From the NCBI GenBank assembly GCA_024693045.1, contig JAILLQ010000038.1:1-64000 (forward strand): 64,000 nucleotides of DNA. The letters run 5' to 3'. The stretch is from Treponema sp. Its GTDB lineage: Bacteria > Spirochaetota > Spirochaetia > Treponematales > Treponemataceae. Shown here piece by piece: positions 29,641 to 38,009 of the stretch (position 1 is its first letter; the number at the start of each line of letters is the position of its first letter). The notes beneath the pieces are model-generated. The model had not been told where the DNA came from. It made no database searches and was given only the letters and a program-made list of their open reading frames with translations. Made by a program: the position numbers and the translations under genes.

Positions 29641-29668
29641 TTGACTAAAATACACATTTTGATATAAT
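29641..29668 (+). promoter_or_regulatory. Putative sigma-70 promoter (proximal of a tandem pair)
   Basis: TTGACT-16 bp-TATAAT, 14 bp before the ATG at 29683. Confidence 0.65.
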
Positions 29669-29682
29669 TAAACTTACCGCAT

Positions 29683-30612
29683 ATGGATATTCAAACAGAA
29701 AAAGGATTAAAAGACGCCCTCTCGTTTATAGAAGCCGGGAATTTTATCCAAGCTCAGAAGATAATACTGGCAGCTTTTGAATATTCATTAGAATCGTCAG
29801 AACTTGTATTTACTTCAGATTGCTGTAACCGCTGGATAGCTCCAATAAACAGTTTAAGCGAACTGAATGATTACTCGGAAAAAGGTGAAAGTCTTCTTGT
29901 AGAATGGAAAAATTTTCTCTACTACTTGAAGTCGCAAAAGAACATTTATCAGCCTGCATATTATGCAGTATGCAGAGGTATATTTTCTTTGGCTTTACAG
30001 AACTTCTCTCACCTTCTGAACGAAAAATCACCTGTTCAAAAAGCAGATATCCTTAGAAAAACAGGACTTTGCTACAAAAAACTGGGTGAATTTGAAAATG
30101 CAAAAAACTGTCTTTCAGAAGCAAACTCGCTTCACGGAAGCCAAGCCGCTGTAATGGCTGATTTGGCAGACTGTTATGCACTATGCGGTAACGACAAGGC
30201 TGCAAAAGTTTTGTTCAGAGAAGCTTTCTTTATCGATTACAAGTCTATCGATTTAGAGTTTCTTGACTCAGAACTGATTAAATGTCTTATCGAAAAAACT
30301 GAAAATATTGGCTATTCCGGTGAAGAACTGAAAGCCTGGATTCCTGTATATGGAGTGCTGTGGGGAGTTTTTACCATCAGAAGAACAATGCGCTCTCAGG
30401 AAGTCGGTAAATTAAAACAGGAAATATACGCAATGGAAAACGAAAACAAGGATCCTTCCCGCTCGTCTCCAATGCTGATTCCGAGATTGATTTACAAATA
30501 TTTTTGGCTCATTGATTACTGTCAGTCCATTAATGACTCTCAGCTTATCAACGAGGTTTTATTGAAAATTAAAATTCTGGATACAAACGTATATAACCAA
30601 TATGTAAAGTAG
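29683..30612 (+). CDS. TPR-containing protein of unknown function
   Basis: KADILRKTGLCYKKLGEFENAKNCLSEANSLHGSQAAVMADLADCYALCGNDKAAKVLFREAF. Confidence 0.75.
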   Translation: MDIQTEKGLKDALSFIEAGNFIQAQKIILAAFEYSLESSELVFTSDCCNRWIAPINSLSELNDYSEKGESLLVEWKNFLYYLKSQKNIYQPAYYAVCRGIFSLALQNFSHLLNEKSPVQKADILRKTGLCYKKLGEFENAKNCLSEANSLHGSQAAVMADLADCYALCGNDKAAKVLFREAFFIDYKSIDLEFLDSELIKCLIEKTENIGYSGEELKAWIPVYGVLWGVFTIRRTMRSQEVGKLKQEIYAMENENKDPSRSSPMLIPRLIYKYFWLIDYCQSINDSQLINEVLLKIKILDTNVYNQYVK

Positions 30613-30659
30613 ACAGAAAGAAAAAGGGCATGAGTTTAAAATAAGCAAAGGGGTTTTTT

Positions 30660-33392
30660 ATGGCTGAAGAATTAATTAAGACAGTTCAGGACATGCTTAA
30701 AGAAGAAACATGGACACGTGCTGCTATCGGTAACTACACAAAGGAAAAGATTATTGAACTTTCCTCTATCGTAGAAAAAGCACGGGAAGAAAACTGCATC
30801 AATGAATTACAGGAAATCTGCGAAGAGCAGCTTTCACATTCAAAAGATAGCATCATCGCTCTTTATATCAGTGGAATCATTTCACTTCAGAAAGGAACTC
30901 TTGATAACACACCTCTTGTAACTCTTGTTGATATTTTCCAGAAAAATCACAAAGAATCTGTTGTTGAATACCTCTGTACAAGTATTCTTGAAGATGACCC
31001 TAATAACAGATTTGCTCTCAGAACCCTTGCTGAATTTTACCGTGCAGACGGAAACCCAAAAGTTTGGGAACTTTATACACAGATTGTAAAGGTAGATTTC
31101 GAAGAAGCTGAACTTGCAAAAGCTCTTGCTGATCACTACGAAACAGAAGGTGATATCGAAAACGCTACAGAATACTACAAAAAAGCAATTCTTCGCTATG
31201 TAACAGCAGGAAACATCAACGCTGTAAAAGAAACATGGACAAAACTTGTTCAGCTCATTCCTCAGGAAATTGACTTCTTCCAGCTTGTAAAACGAAAGAT
31301 TGCAAAAACTCTTGGCGAAGACAAAACTGCTATTCTCCTTCAGGAGCTTTACGCATGGTACAAGGATAACAAAAAATGGGACATAGCTATCAGCCTGCTC
31401 AAAGAAATCCTTGCAATTGACCAGAAAGACATTTGGGCAAGAAAAGAACTTGTTGACTGCTACCGCGGAAAATACGAAAAACACAGCCACCTGGACGACT
31501 ACATCCGCTCTTCAAACCTTTCTCAGAATTTCAGAAACGTATTTGAAGCTATCAATGACTTTGAAAAACACATCGCTTTTGATGTAAAGAGCTTCGTATA
31601 CCACCGTGCATGGGGAGTTGGTGTAATCCGCAAGGTAGAAAATGACAACCTTATCATTAACTTTGGTTCAAAAGTTGGAATTAAGGAAATGTCATTGAAA
31701 ATGGCTGTAAGTGCCCTCACACCACTTGCAAAAAATCATATTTGGGTACTTAAAGCAAAGAACTATGTAATGGTAAAGGGCGAAAAGATTGAACTCGCTA
31801 AAAAAGTAAAAGAAGATAAGGAATGGGCTCTCAAAACTGTAATCAAATCATTTGGAAACAGTTGTGATTTCAAAAAAATCAAGGCAGAACTCGTACCATC
31901 TATTCTTAAAGACACAGAATGGACTTCTTGGAACACAGCAGCTAAAAAGATTCTTGAATCTAACTCAACTTTTGGTGTAAATCCAAACGACATCACACAG
32001 TACATCGTTCGCGAACATGAAATCAGCATTGAAGAAAAACTTGCAAACGAATTTAAAGCTCAGAAAGCATTCTTTGCCCGCATCGATATCCTGATGAAGT
32101 ACATGAACCGCGAAGAAACTGATAAAACAAGTGAACTTTTCGCAGAAATGTTCAACTATTTTGCTGCTTTCGTAAAAACATTGGATACAGCCGACAGCAC
32201 ATCTAAAATTACAGAACAGATTGTAGCTTCTTACCTTGTTGTTCAGTATGTTACACAGAGAAACAAGCAGCTTGTAAACCCTTCAAAGGTTACATTCCAG
32301 AGCATTTACAACAAAATCGAAAATCCTCGTGAAATGTATGAATTGCTCAAAGATACAAAGAACACATCTCTTAAGGCAGATTTCCTTGCAAATGTTAAAA
32401 TGCTTCCAAACTGGGCAGATGAATTCATTCTTCTCTTCCCTACAGTACTAAACGGAGACATGCTCAAAGTATTGGAAAACACTGGACACACAGACAAAAT
32501 TCAGAAGCTTGCATCAACTTGCTTTGAAAATTGCCGTGATTACCGTTATGCAGTTCTTTACTTCTTTGAAAACTGCCAGAAAGAAGAATGGTTCCAAAAC
32601 TGTGGAATTTCTTATGAACGCCAGTTGATTACATTGGTTCAGATTATCGAACTTGCATATCGCGAAATTTCAAACCATGTAAATTCAACAGAAAACAAGA
32701 AGATTTCTAAGAAAGCTACAGATCTTCTCTTTGAAAACAACACACTCTTGAACTACATGTTTGCTAACGATGAACAGACTGTAAACAGAATGTACACATT
32801 GATTAATGACCTTGCTGACTTTGATCCATCATACAAGGCTCAGCTCCGTGCAAAAATCATGGAAAAATATCCAAACTTCAACTTCCACATCACAGAAGAA
32901 AAAGTTTCTCAGCCAAAGGGTATGCTTGTTACTGCAAAGATGCTTGAAGAAAAGAAAAACCGTCTTGATCAGATTCAGACTGTTGAAATTCCTGCAAACG
33001 CAAAGGAAATTTCAGAAGCTCGTGCTCAGGGCGACTTGAAGGAAAACGCAGAATACAAGGCAGCAAAGGAACACCAGCACTGGCTCAACGAACAGGCTAC
33101 AAAATTGCAGGCTGAAATCAACCGTGCAGTTATCTTTGACCCAACAACAATCACAACCGCTATGGTATCTTTCGCAACTATCGTTACACTTACAAACGAA
33201 GATACAAAAGCTGAAGAAACATACACAATTCTTGGACCATGGGAATCAGATCCAGACAACAATGTTGTTTCTTATATGGCTCCATTCGGAAATGCACTTA
33301 TGGACAAAAAGGTTGGAGAAAAAGCTTCGTTCACAATCAACGATCACAAATTTAATTACACTGTAAAGGCAATTAAAGCTCTCCAGCTGTAG
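30660..33392 (+). CDS. greA: Spirochaete-type giant transcription elongation factor GreA (large N-terminal extension plus Gre domain)
   Basis: C-terminus EIPANAKEISEARAQGDLKENAEYKAAKEHQHWLNEQATKLQAEINRA matches the GreA coiled-coil hairpin; about 750 aa N-terminal helical-repeat region. Confidence 0.92.
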   Translation: MAEELIKTVQDMLKEETWTRAAIGNYTKEKIIELSSIVEKAREENCINELQEICEEQLSHSKDSIIALYISGIISLQKGTLDNTPLVTLVDIFQKNHKESVVEYLCTSILEDDPNNRFALRTLAEFYRADGNPKVWELYTQIVKVDFEEAELAKALADHYETEGDIENATEYYKKAILRYVTAGNINAVKETWTKLVQLIPQEIDFFQLVKRKIAKTLGEDKTAILLQELYAWYKDNKKWDIAISLLKEILAIDQKDIWARKELVDCYRGKYEKHSHLDDYIRSSNLSQNFRNVFEAINDFEKHIAFDVKSFVYHRAWGVGVIRKVENDNLIINFGSKVGIKEMSLKMAVSALTPLAKNHIWVLKAKNYVMVKGEKIELAKKVKEDKEWALKTVIKSFGNSCDFKKIKAELVPSILKDTEWTSWNTAAKKILESNSTFGVNPNDITQYIVREHEISIEEKLANEFKAQKAFFARIDILMKYMNREETDKTSELFAEMFNYFAAFVKTLDTADSTSKITEQIVASYLVVQYVTQRNKQLVNPSKVTFQSIYNKIENPREMYELLKDTKNTSLKADFLANVKMLPNWADEFILLFPTVLNGDMLKVLENTGHTDKIQKLASTCFENCRDYRYAVLYFFENCQKEEWFQNCGISYERQLITLVQIIELAYREISNHVNSTENKKISKKATDLLFENNTLLNYMFANDEQTVNRMYTLINDLADFDPSYKAQLRAKIMEKYPNFNFHITEEKVSQPKGMLVTAKMLEEKKNRLDQIQTVEIPANAKEISEARAQGDLKENAEYKAAKEHQHWLNEQATKLQAEINRAVIFDPTTITTAMVSFATIVTLTNEDTKAEETYTILGPWESDPDNNVVSYMAPFGNALMDKKVGEKASFTINDHKFNYTVKAIKALQL

Positions 33393-33410
33393 TTTAACGA
33401 TTTATTACCT

Positions 33411-33450
33411 GCCCGGAGAATTTCCTGTGGAATTTTCCGGGCATTTTTTT
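33411..33450 (+). terminator. Rho-independent terminator after greA
   Basis: GCCCGGAGAATTT...AATTTTCCGGGC followed by TTTTTTTT. Confidence 0.88.
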
Positions 33451-33465
33451 TATTAGGAAAAAATT

Positions 33466-34428
33466 ATGGCAGCAATTCAAATTCTAGACTCTGTTTACTA
33501 CATACCCGGCGACACTAATGTAGGAATCATTTGTGCTAATCAAAGTAAAGATAATTCAGAGCCAGTTGAACTGTATCTTGTTGAATCAGGAATGCACAGA
33601 AAAGACGCTGAAAGAATTTATAAAGAATTAGAAGTCCTCTTTCCCCATGAAAAAGGAGGTTTCAAAATCTCTGCCATAATCAATACCCATGCTCACACAG
33701 ACCACGCCGGGGGAAACGCTTTTTTTTATGAAAAAACAAAATGCGACATAATGATAAGCAAAAAAGAAGCCGCAGTTCTTTTGAATCCGGCTCTAAACGG
33801 AATAATATTCTGTGGCGGTCACATGTATCCGGGAATAAATATCCCCTACTTCATAGCAGAATATTCAGAGCCAAATAAAATAATAAACTCCGAAAGTGTC
33901 ATAGATTTACCAAATGGAAGTCAGATTTCTTTTACAGATTTACCTGGACACACTTTTGAAATGCTTGGTGTAATTGTAAAGGAAAAAAGCGGAAAATCAG
34001 CTTTTTTTGCAGGCGACGCCTTTTTTGGAAGCAATCACATTATAAAATACTGGATTCCCTATCTATTTGATGTTAAAGAGTTTAAAGCCAGCCTGGATAG
34101 GCTTTCTATGATGAATTATGATATTTTCATTCCAGGTCACGGAAATCCCTGCAAGAACATAGCAGAAGAAACAGAGTTAAATAAAATAGCAGTGCTTTCT
34201 ACAGAAGAATGTATTTTGCACTGCCTTGAAAAAGAAGGTAAAACAGAAACCGACATACTTAAATATGTTGCCGATAAAAACAACATAAGGTTAAAAATCA
34301 GTCAGTTTGTACTGATTTCCATAACCATAAAAGCATACCTTATGTACCTGCTTGAAGAAAATCTTGTTTCCTTCCAAATTGTTGAAAACAAGATGATCTG
34401 GTCCATCAATAAAAGTGATAATCAGTAA
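33466..34428 (+). CDS. MBL-fold metallo-hydrolase
   Basis: INTHAHTDHAGGNAFF (HxHxDH), LPGHTFEMLGV, IPGHGNPC. Confidence 0.88.
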   Translation: MAAIQILDSVYYIPGDTNVGIICANQSKDNSEPVELYLVESGMHRKDAERIYKELEVLFPHEKGGFKISAIINTHAHTDHAGGNAFFYEKTKCDIMISKKEAAVLLNPALNGIIFCGGHMYPGINIPYFIAEYSEPNKIINSESVIDLPNGSQISFTDLPGHTFEMLGVIVKEKSGKSAFFAGDAFFGSNHIIKYWIPYLFDVKEFKASLDRLSMMNYDIFIPGHGNPCKNIAEETELNKIAVLSTEECILHCLEKEGKTETDILKYVADKNNIRLKISQFVLISITIKAYLMYLLEENLVSFQIVENKMIWSINKSDNQ

Positions 34429-35162
34429 TCCCAACCAGGAATTTTTATTGATTCATCCCAATTTTCTATAATCTGTACACCATTAGAAGAGCCTATCCTG
34501 TTTGCTCCTGCAATCAGCATATCAATGGCTTTTCTTGTGGTTCTAATTCCGCCGGAAGCTTTTACTCCAAAATCAGGACCTACGATTTTTCTCATCAATT
34601 CAACACAATGAATTGAAGCTCCGCTAGGAAGAAGTTTTCCATCAGAACTTAAAGGAGTGGCGAAACCTGTTGAAGTTTTTACAAAGTCAGCCCCTGCCCT
34701 TTTTACAAATCGACAGCAGGTATCTAGAAGAGCATCATTCAAGTAGCATGTTTCAAGAATTACCTTAACGATAATTTTTTTTCCTATTTTTGCCCCTGCA
34801 AAATGAGCAGCTTCCGTTACTTCTGCTATATCGATTTCGGCTTCAGAAAAACGACAGTCCATTACAGCACCAAGATTGATAACCATATCAATTTCATCAG
34901 CACCAAATGCTATAGCCTGAGTAGTTTCACTTATTTTATCTTGGGTAGAAATGGCTCCCAAAGGGAAACCTATTACAGTACATACTTTTATATCTGTATA
35001 TTCAAGTTCTGTTTTACAAACTGGTACATAAACCGGGTTTACACATACAGAAGCAAACTTATATTTTTTTGCTTCCTGACACAATCTGATAATTTCACGA
35101 ACACCAGCTGTCTGAGCCAGTAGTGTGTGATCAATAAGAGAGGCTGCTAAATCTTTTTTCAT
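34422..35162 (-). CDS. deoC: Deoxyribose-phosphate aldolase
   Basis: LIDHTLLAQTAG, VCTVIGFPLG, DEIDMVINLG, DFVKTSTGF, VKASGGIRT. Confidence 0.95.
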   Translation of the reverse strand: MKKDLAASLIDHTLLAQTAGVREIIRLCQEAKKYKFASVCVNPVYVPVCKTELEYTDIKVCTVIGFPLGAISTQDKISETTQAIAFGADEIDMVINLGAVMDCRFSEAEIDIAEVTEAAHFAGAKIGKKIIVKVILETCYLNDALLDTCCRFVKRAGADFVKTSTGFATPLSSDGKLLPSGASIHCVELMRKIVGPDFGVKASGGIRTTRKAIDMLIAGANRIGSSNGVQIIENWDESIKIPGWDY

Positions 35163-35237
35163 AGTCCTATTATACAACTTGAAATCTTAAAAAGTCTAGG
35201 TTAGAATTGACCCATCTTATGCCTTAAGGAGAACATT

Positions 35238-35408
35238 ATGGCTTACAAAATTAACGAAGATCAGTGCGTAAACTGTGGTTCTTGCGAACCAGAATGCCCT
35301 GTAGGAGCAATTTCTGAAAAGAACGACAAACGCGTAATCGATGCAGATGCTTGTATCAGTTGCGGAAGTTGTGCAGCTACATGCCCAGCAGAAGCTATTT
35401 CTGAATAA
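35238..35408 (+). CDS. 2[4Fe-4S] ferredoxin, 56 aa (absent from the supplied ORF track)
   Basis: MAYKINEDQCVNCGSCEPECPVGAISEKNDKRVIDADACISCGSCAATCPAEAISE; two CxxCxxCxxxCP motifs; SD AAGGAG upstream. Confidence 0.96.
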   Translation: MAYKINEDQCVNCGSCEPECPVGAISEKNDKRVIDADACISCGSCAATCPAEAISE

Positions 35409-35420
35409 GTTTATTTGCAA

Positions 35421-35454
35421 AACAGGTTTCCCCTTTCGGAAGCCTGTTTTTTAT
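35421..35454 (+). terminator. Rho-independent terminator after ferredoxin
   Basis: AACAGGTTTCC-cctttc-GGAAGCCTGTT then T run. Confidence 0.8.
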
Positions 35455-35513
35455 TCGATACTTGATAAAAATTTCCTACCTGTAATTTTTATCGCTTAGT
35501 TGGAGAAATTATA

Positions 35514-35900
35514 ATGAGCAGAATATTAAATACCTTAAGAGAAAACTTTTTTACAGCAATAAAAATTATCATACTAGTGATTCTTTGCCTTCTTTCAGGC
35601 TTTATAATTTCTTTCCCCTTTTGGAAATTTGCAACAACAAATCCAAAAATGTATACAATTTGTGCCCTTTCTTTAATTTCTATCTTTGCAATTTTTTACA
35701 TTGTAAAAAATTTCCGTGCCATGTCCGTAAAAAAAGCAGCAAAAATACTTATCAATTTTTTTATAATAGCTGCAGGTACAGCAGGAATAATAATACTCAT
35801 ATTAAATGAACTAAGAATTATTTCACTTTTGCTTTTACTTGCAATACTTTTTCTTTGTTTTTTGACGAATATGCTTTTGTATGAAAAAAAAGTGGACTAA
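35514..35900 (+). CDS. Small polytopic membrane protein, unknown function
   Basis: Four hydrophobic segments; stop overlaps the start of the next gene. Confidence 0.65.
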   Translation: MSRILNTLRENFFTAIKIIILVILCLLSGFIISFPFWKFATTNPKMYTICALSLISIFAIFYIVKNFRAMSVKKAAKILINFFIIAAGTAGIIILILNELRIISLLLLLAILFLCFLTNMLLYEKKVD

Positions 35901-36831
35901 ATTATTTTTCTTCTGTCTTATGACAGCTAACAATCTAATTTTTTCTCAAAACGCCAGTCACCAGGAAGTAAAAATTACAGAAAGCAGGCTGCCACTTATA
36001 AAAGAACTTTCTTCAAGAGACAACATCTACAAACAATTCAGTCAAACTGTAAATTATAACGAAAAATTAATAGCCCAAAATCAAAATTACTCCCTTGAAA
36101 TGGAATTTTATTCTTACACTGCAAAAAAATATGATGACACCCTTACCCTGGCAGCAGAAAGTGGTATCCCATACGACACATTGATAAGTATCAATTCAAT
36201 TTCAAATGCTGGCATAAATCTAAATCAAAAAAAATTGATTTTACCTACCGCAAAAGGCATCTTTATCACGAAGACACCGGAAAGTAACATAGAAGCACTT
36301 ATATATCAGGAATTCAAAGAATTAATTAGCAATTACGAAGATATATGTTATAATATAAAAGATAGGGTTTTCTATTTTCTGCCCGGCAAAAGACTAACGC
36401 CCACTCAAAGGGCCTTTTTTCTTGATCCTTCTATGCAGCTTCCTTTGCAGAATATTTCCATAACATCAGCATTCGGATTCAGAAACAGTCCCATATACAA
36501 GAGGTGGAAATTCCACAAGGGTATAGACCTTGCTGCTAAGGATGGAACTCCTGTATACGCGTGCCAGAACGGAAAAGTCAAGGCTGTTCTAAAAATGGAT
36601 CCGATATTCGGGAACTGTCTTATCATAGAACACGAAAATGCTTACTCTTCGGTTTATGCACATCTTTCAGACTTCTGTGTAAAAAAAGGTGATATTGTCG
36701 CCAAAGGAACAGAAATAGCCCACACGGGTCACACAGGAGCTGTCACGGGGCCTCACCTTCACTTTGAATTAAGGTTGAAAGGACAGGCCTTAAATCCGGA
36801 AGATATACTGGATTTTTCTGAAAAAAACTGA
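35881..36831 (+). CDS. M23-family metallopeptidase with LysM-like region
   Basis: HKGIDLAAKDGTPVYACQNGKV and HTGHTGAVTGPHLHFELRLKG catalytic motifs. Confidence 0.92.
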   Translation: MKKKWTKLFFFCLMTANNLIFSQNASHQEVKITESRLPLIKELSSRDNIYKQFSQTVNYNEKLIAQNQNYSLEMEFYSYTAKKYDDTLTLAAESGIPYDTLISINSISNAGINLNQKKLILPTAKGIFITKTPESNIEALIYQEFKELISNYEDICYNIKDRVFYFLPGKRLTPTQRAFFLDPSMQLPLQNISITSAFGFRNSPIYKRWKFHKGIDLAAKDGTPVYACQNGKVKAVLKMDPIFGNCLIIEHENAYSSVYAHLSDFCVKKGDIVAKGTEIAHTGHTGAVTGPHLHFELRLKGQALNPEDILDFSEKN

Positions 36832-36839
36832 AAGGAAAA

Positions 36840-37820
36840 TTGATGAAAAGGGTAAAACTTTTTTTTACATTTATAATATCTTCTCTTCTTTTCAATGTAT
36901 ACGCAGAAACTTTTAGAGTCAGCAAAACAAACCTTCTGAATCTAGAAGCACAACCTGGATATGAAAGCAGCATTAAAATCGGAATAAATGACGCTATTGC
37001 AATATCATTACCGGAAAACAGAAAATATCTTGAAGGCATAGAATTAAAAATCCAAATTCCTAAAATAGTAAGCGACTGGAGAGATTGCGTTGCCTTTTCA
37101 ATTTACGATGACATAAGCCCAAAACCCCATGTTAATCAAATCGATTATAACGGCAAAAAAATCTATGTTACCCCTATTCCCCAGAAATTAAACTGGATTG
37201 TTCAAATTCCCCTGTCAGAAGATAATTCAATAAGGGATAGTTCCTATGTTTCAAAACTAAACATATATCCTGATACAAAAAATAATTTTGCTTTCTTTAG
37301 ATTCCAGCCAGCAATGAAGGGTGTTCCAGACGAAACTTATGACGCTCTTCTTCAGGTAACTGTAAAACCTGTTCTTAAAAATTTAGGAGAACTTTCCCTG
37401 AAAGTTGAAAATTCAGCTCACGAAAGCCTATCTTCAGAAGTTTTTATCGACGACAAAAGCGTAATCTTAAATCAAGGTAAAATTTTACTGGAACCAGGTC
37501 TACATAATATTTCTGTGCAAAATGCTGAATACAGAAATGAGTTCCGCTCAATTGTTATTGACCAGGCAAAAACTACAGAGGTTAAATTAACATTAAGAAG
37601 CAATGATCCAATGATAAAAATTCTTGCTCCGCATAACGCACAAATATCTCTTGATTCTAAGACAATTACCTCTTACAACGAAGAATTCCCGATTTCTGAA
37701 GGAGAACATTCAATACGATGTCTTTTAGGCGGCTATGAACTTGTAAGAACGGTTAATATACAAAAGGGAAAAACTTATTGCATAAACCTTATTGTAGATA
37801 TGGAAATTACTGAAGAATAA
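36840..37820 (+). CDS. Secreted protein with PEGA-like C-terminal repeats
   Basis: Signal peptide; repeats SSEVFIDDKSVILNQGKILLEPGLHNISVQNAEYRNEFRSIVI and AQISLDSKTITSYNEEFPISEGEHSIRCLLGGYELVRTVNI. Confidence 0.65.
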   Translation: MMKRVKLFFTFIISSLLFNVYAETFRVSKTNLLNLEAQPGYESSIKIGINDAIAISLPENRKYLEGIELKIQIPKIVSDWRDCVAFSIYDDISPKPHVNQIDYNGKKIYVTPIPQKLNWIVQIPLSEDNSIRDSSYVSKLNIYPDTKNNFAFFRFQPAMKGVPDETYDALLQVTVKPVLKNLGELSLKVENSAHESLSSEVFIDDKSVILNQGKILLEPGLHNISVQNAEYRNEFRSIVIDQAKTTEVKLTLRSNDPMIKILAPHNAQISLDSKTITSYNEEFPISEGEHSIRCLLGGYELVRTVNIQKGKTYCINLIVDMEITEE

Positions 37821-37844
37821 AAAAAAATGCTAAAGTTTTTCGCA

Positions 37845-37945
37845 GTCTAGGGCGATAATAATAATACCGGGGGCATTTTCCCCTCCCACCCGTGTCCCCG
37901 GTTGCCTGATGGGCATGGCGCTGCACAAAGCAGCGCCTTTTTTTT
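37845..37945 (+). ncRNA. Candidate structured RNA element or attenuator, family unknown, ending in a strong terminator
   Basis: GC-rich island in AT-rich context; ACCGGGG/CCCCGGT stem (37866-37872 / 37896-37902) and terminator GGCGCTGC-acaaa-GCAGCGCC-TTTTTTTT (37917-37945). Confidence 0.45.
37917..37945 (+). terminator. Rho-independent terminator
   Basis: Perfect 8-bp GC-rich stem GGCGCTGC/GCAGCGCC plus 8 T. Confidence 0.92.
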
Positions 37946-37974
37946 ATTAAAAAAGATGCGTTATATGAAGAAAA

Positions 37975-38003
37975 TTGACAAAACGGGTCAAATTTCATAA
38001 TCT
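37975..38003 (+). promoter_or_regulatory. Putative sigma-70 promoter for PBP1A
   Basis: TTGACA then CATAAT/TAATCT region 15-17 bp downstream, directly before the ATG at 38010. Confidence 0.55.
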
Positions 38004-38009
38004 ATTAGA

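Noticed and set aside
30882-31490. 202-aa minus-strand ORF, the longest antisense ORF
   Set aside because: Fully inside the greA coding region; low-complexity Phe/Cys/Val composition typical of the reverse frame of a codon-biased gene; no SD.
35217-35420. 67-aa minus-strand ORF
   Set aside because: Exactly antisense to a clear ferredoxin gene with SD and terminator; its apparent Cys content derives from the ferredoxin sequence.
37849-37915. Fluoride (crcB) or TPP riboswitch similarity (GGGCGAT..., GCCTGATGGGC)
   Set aside because: Only short fragments match; the conserved core order and spacing of these aptamers are not present, and the downstream gene (PBP1A) does not fit.
37807-37998. 63-aa minus-strand ORF over the GC-rich element
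   Set aside because: No SD, arbitrary composition, and it runs through the terminator hairpin; a structured RNA or attenuator explains the region better.
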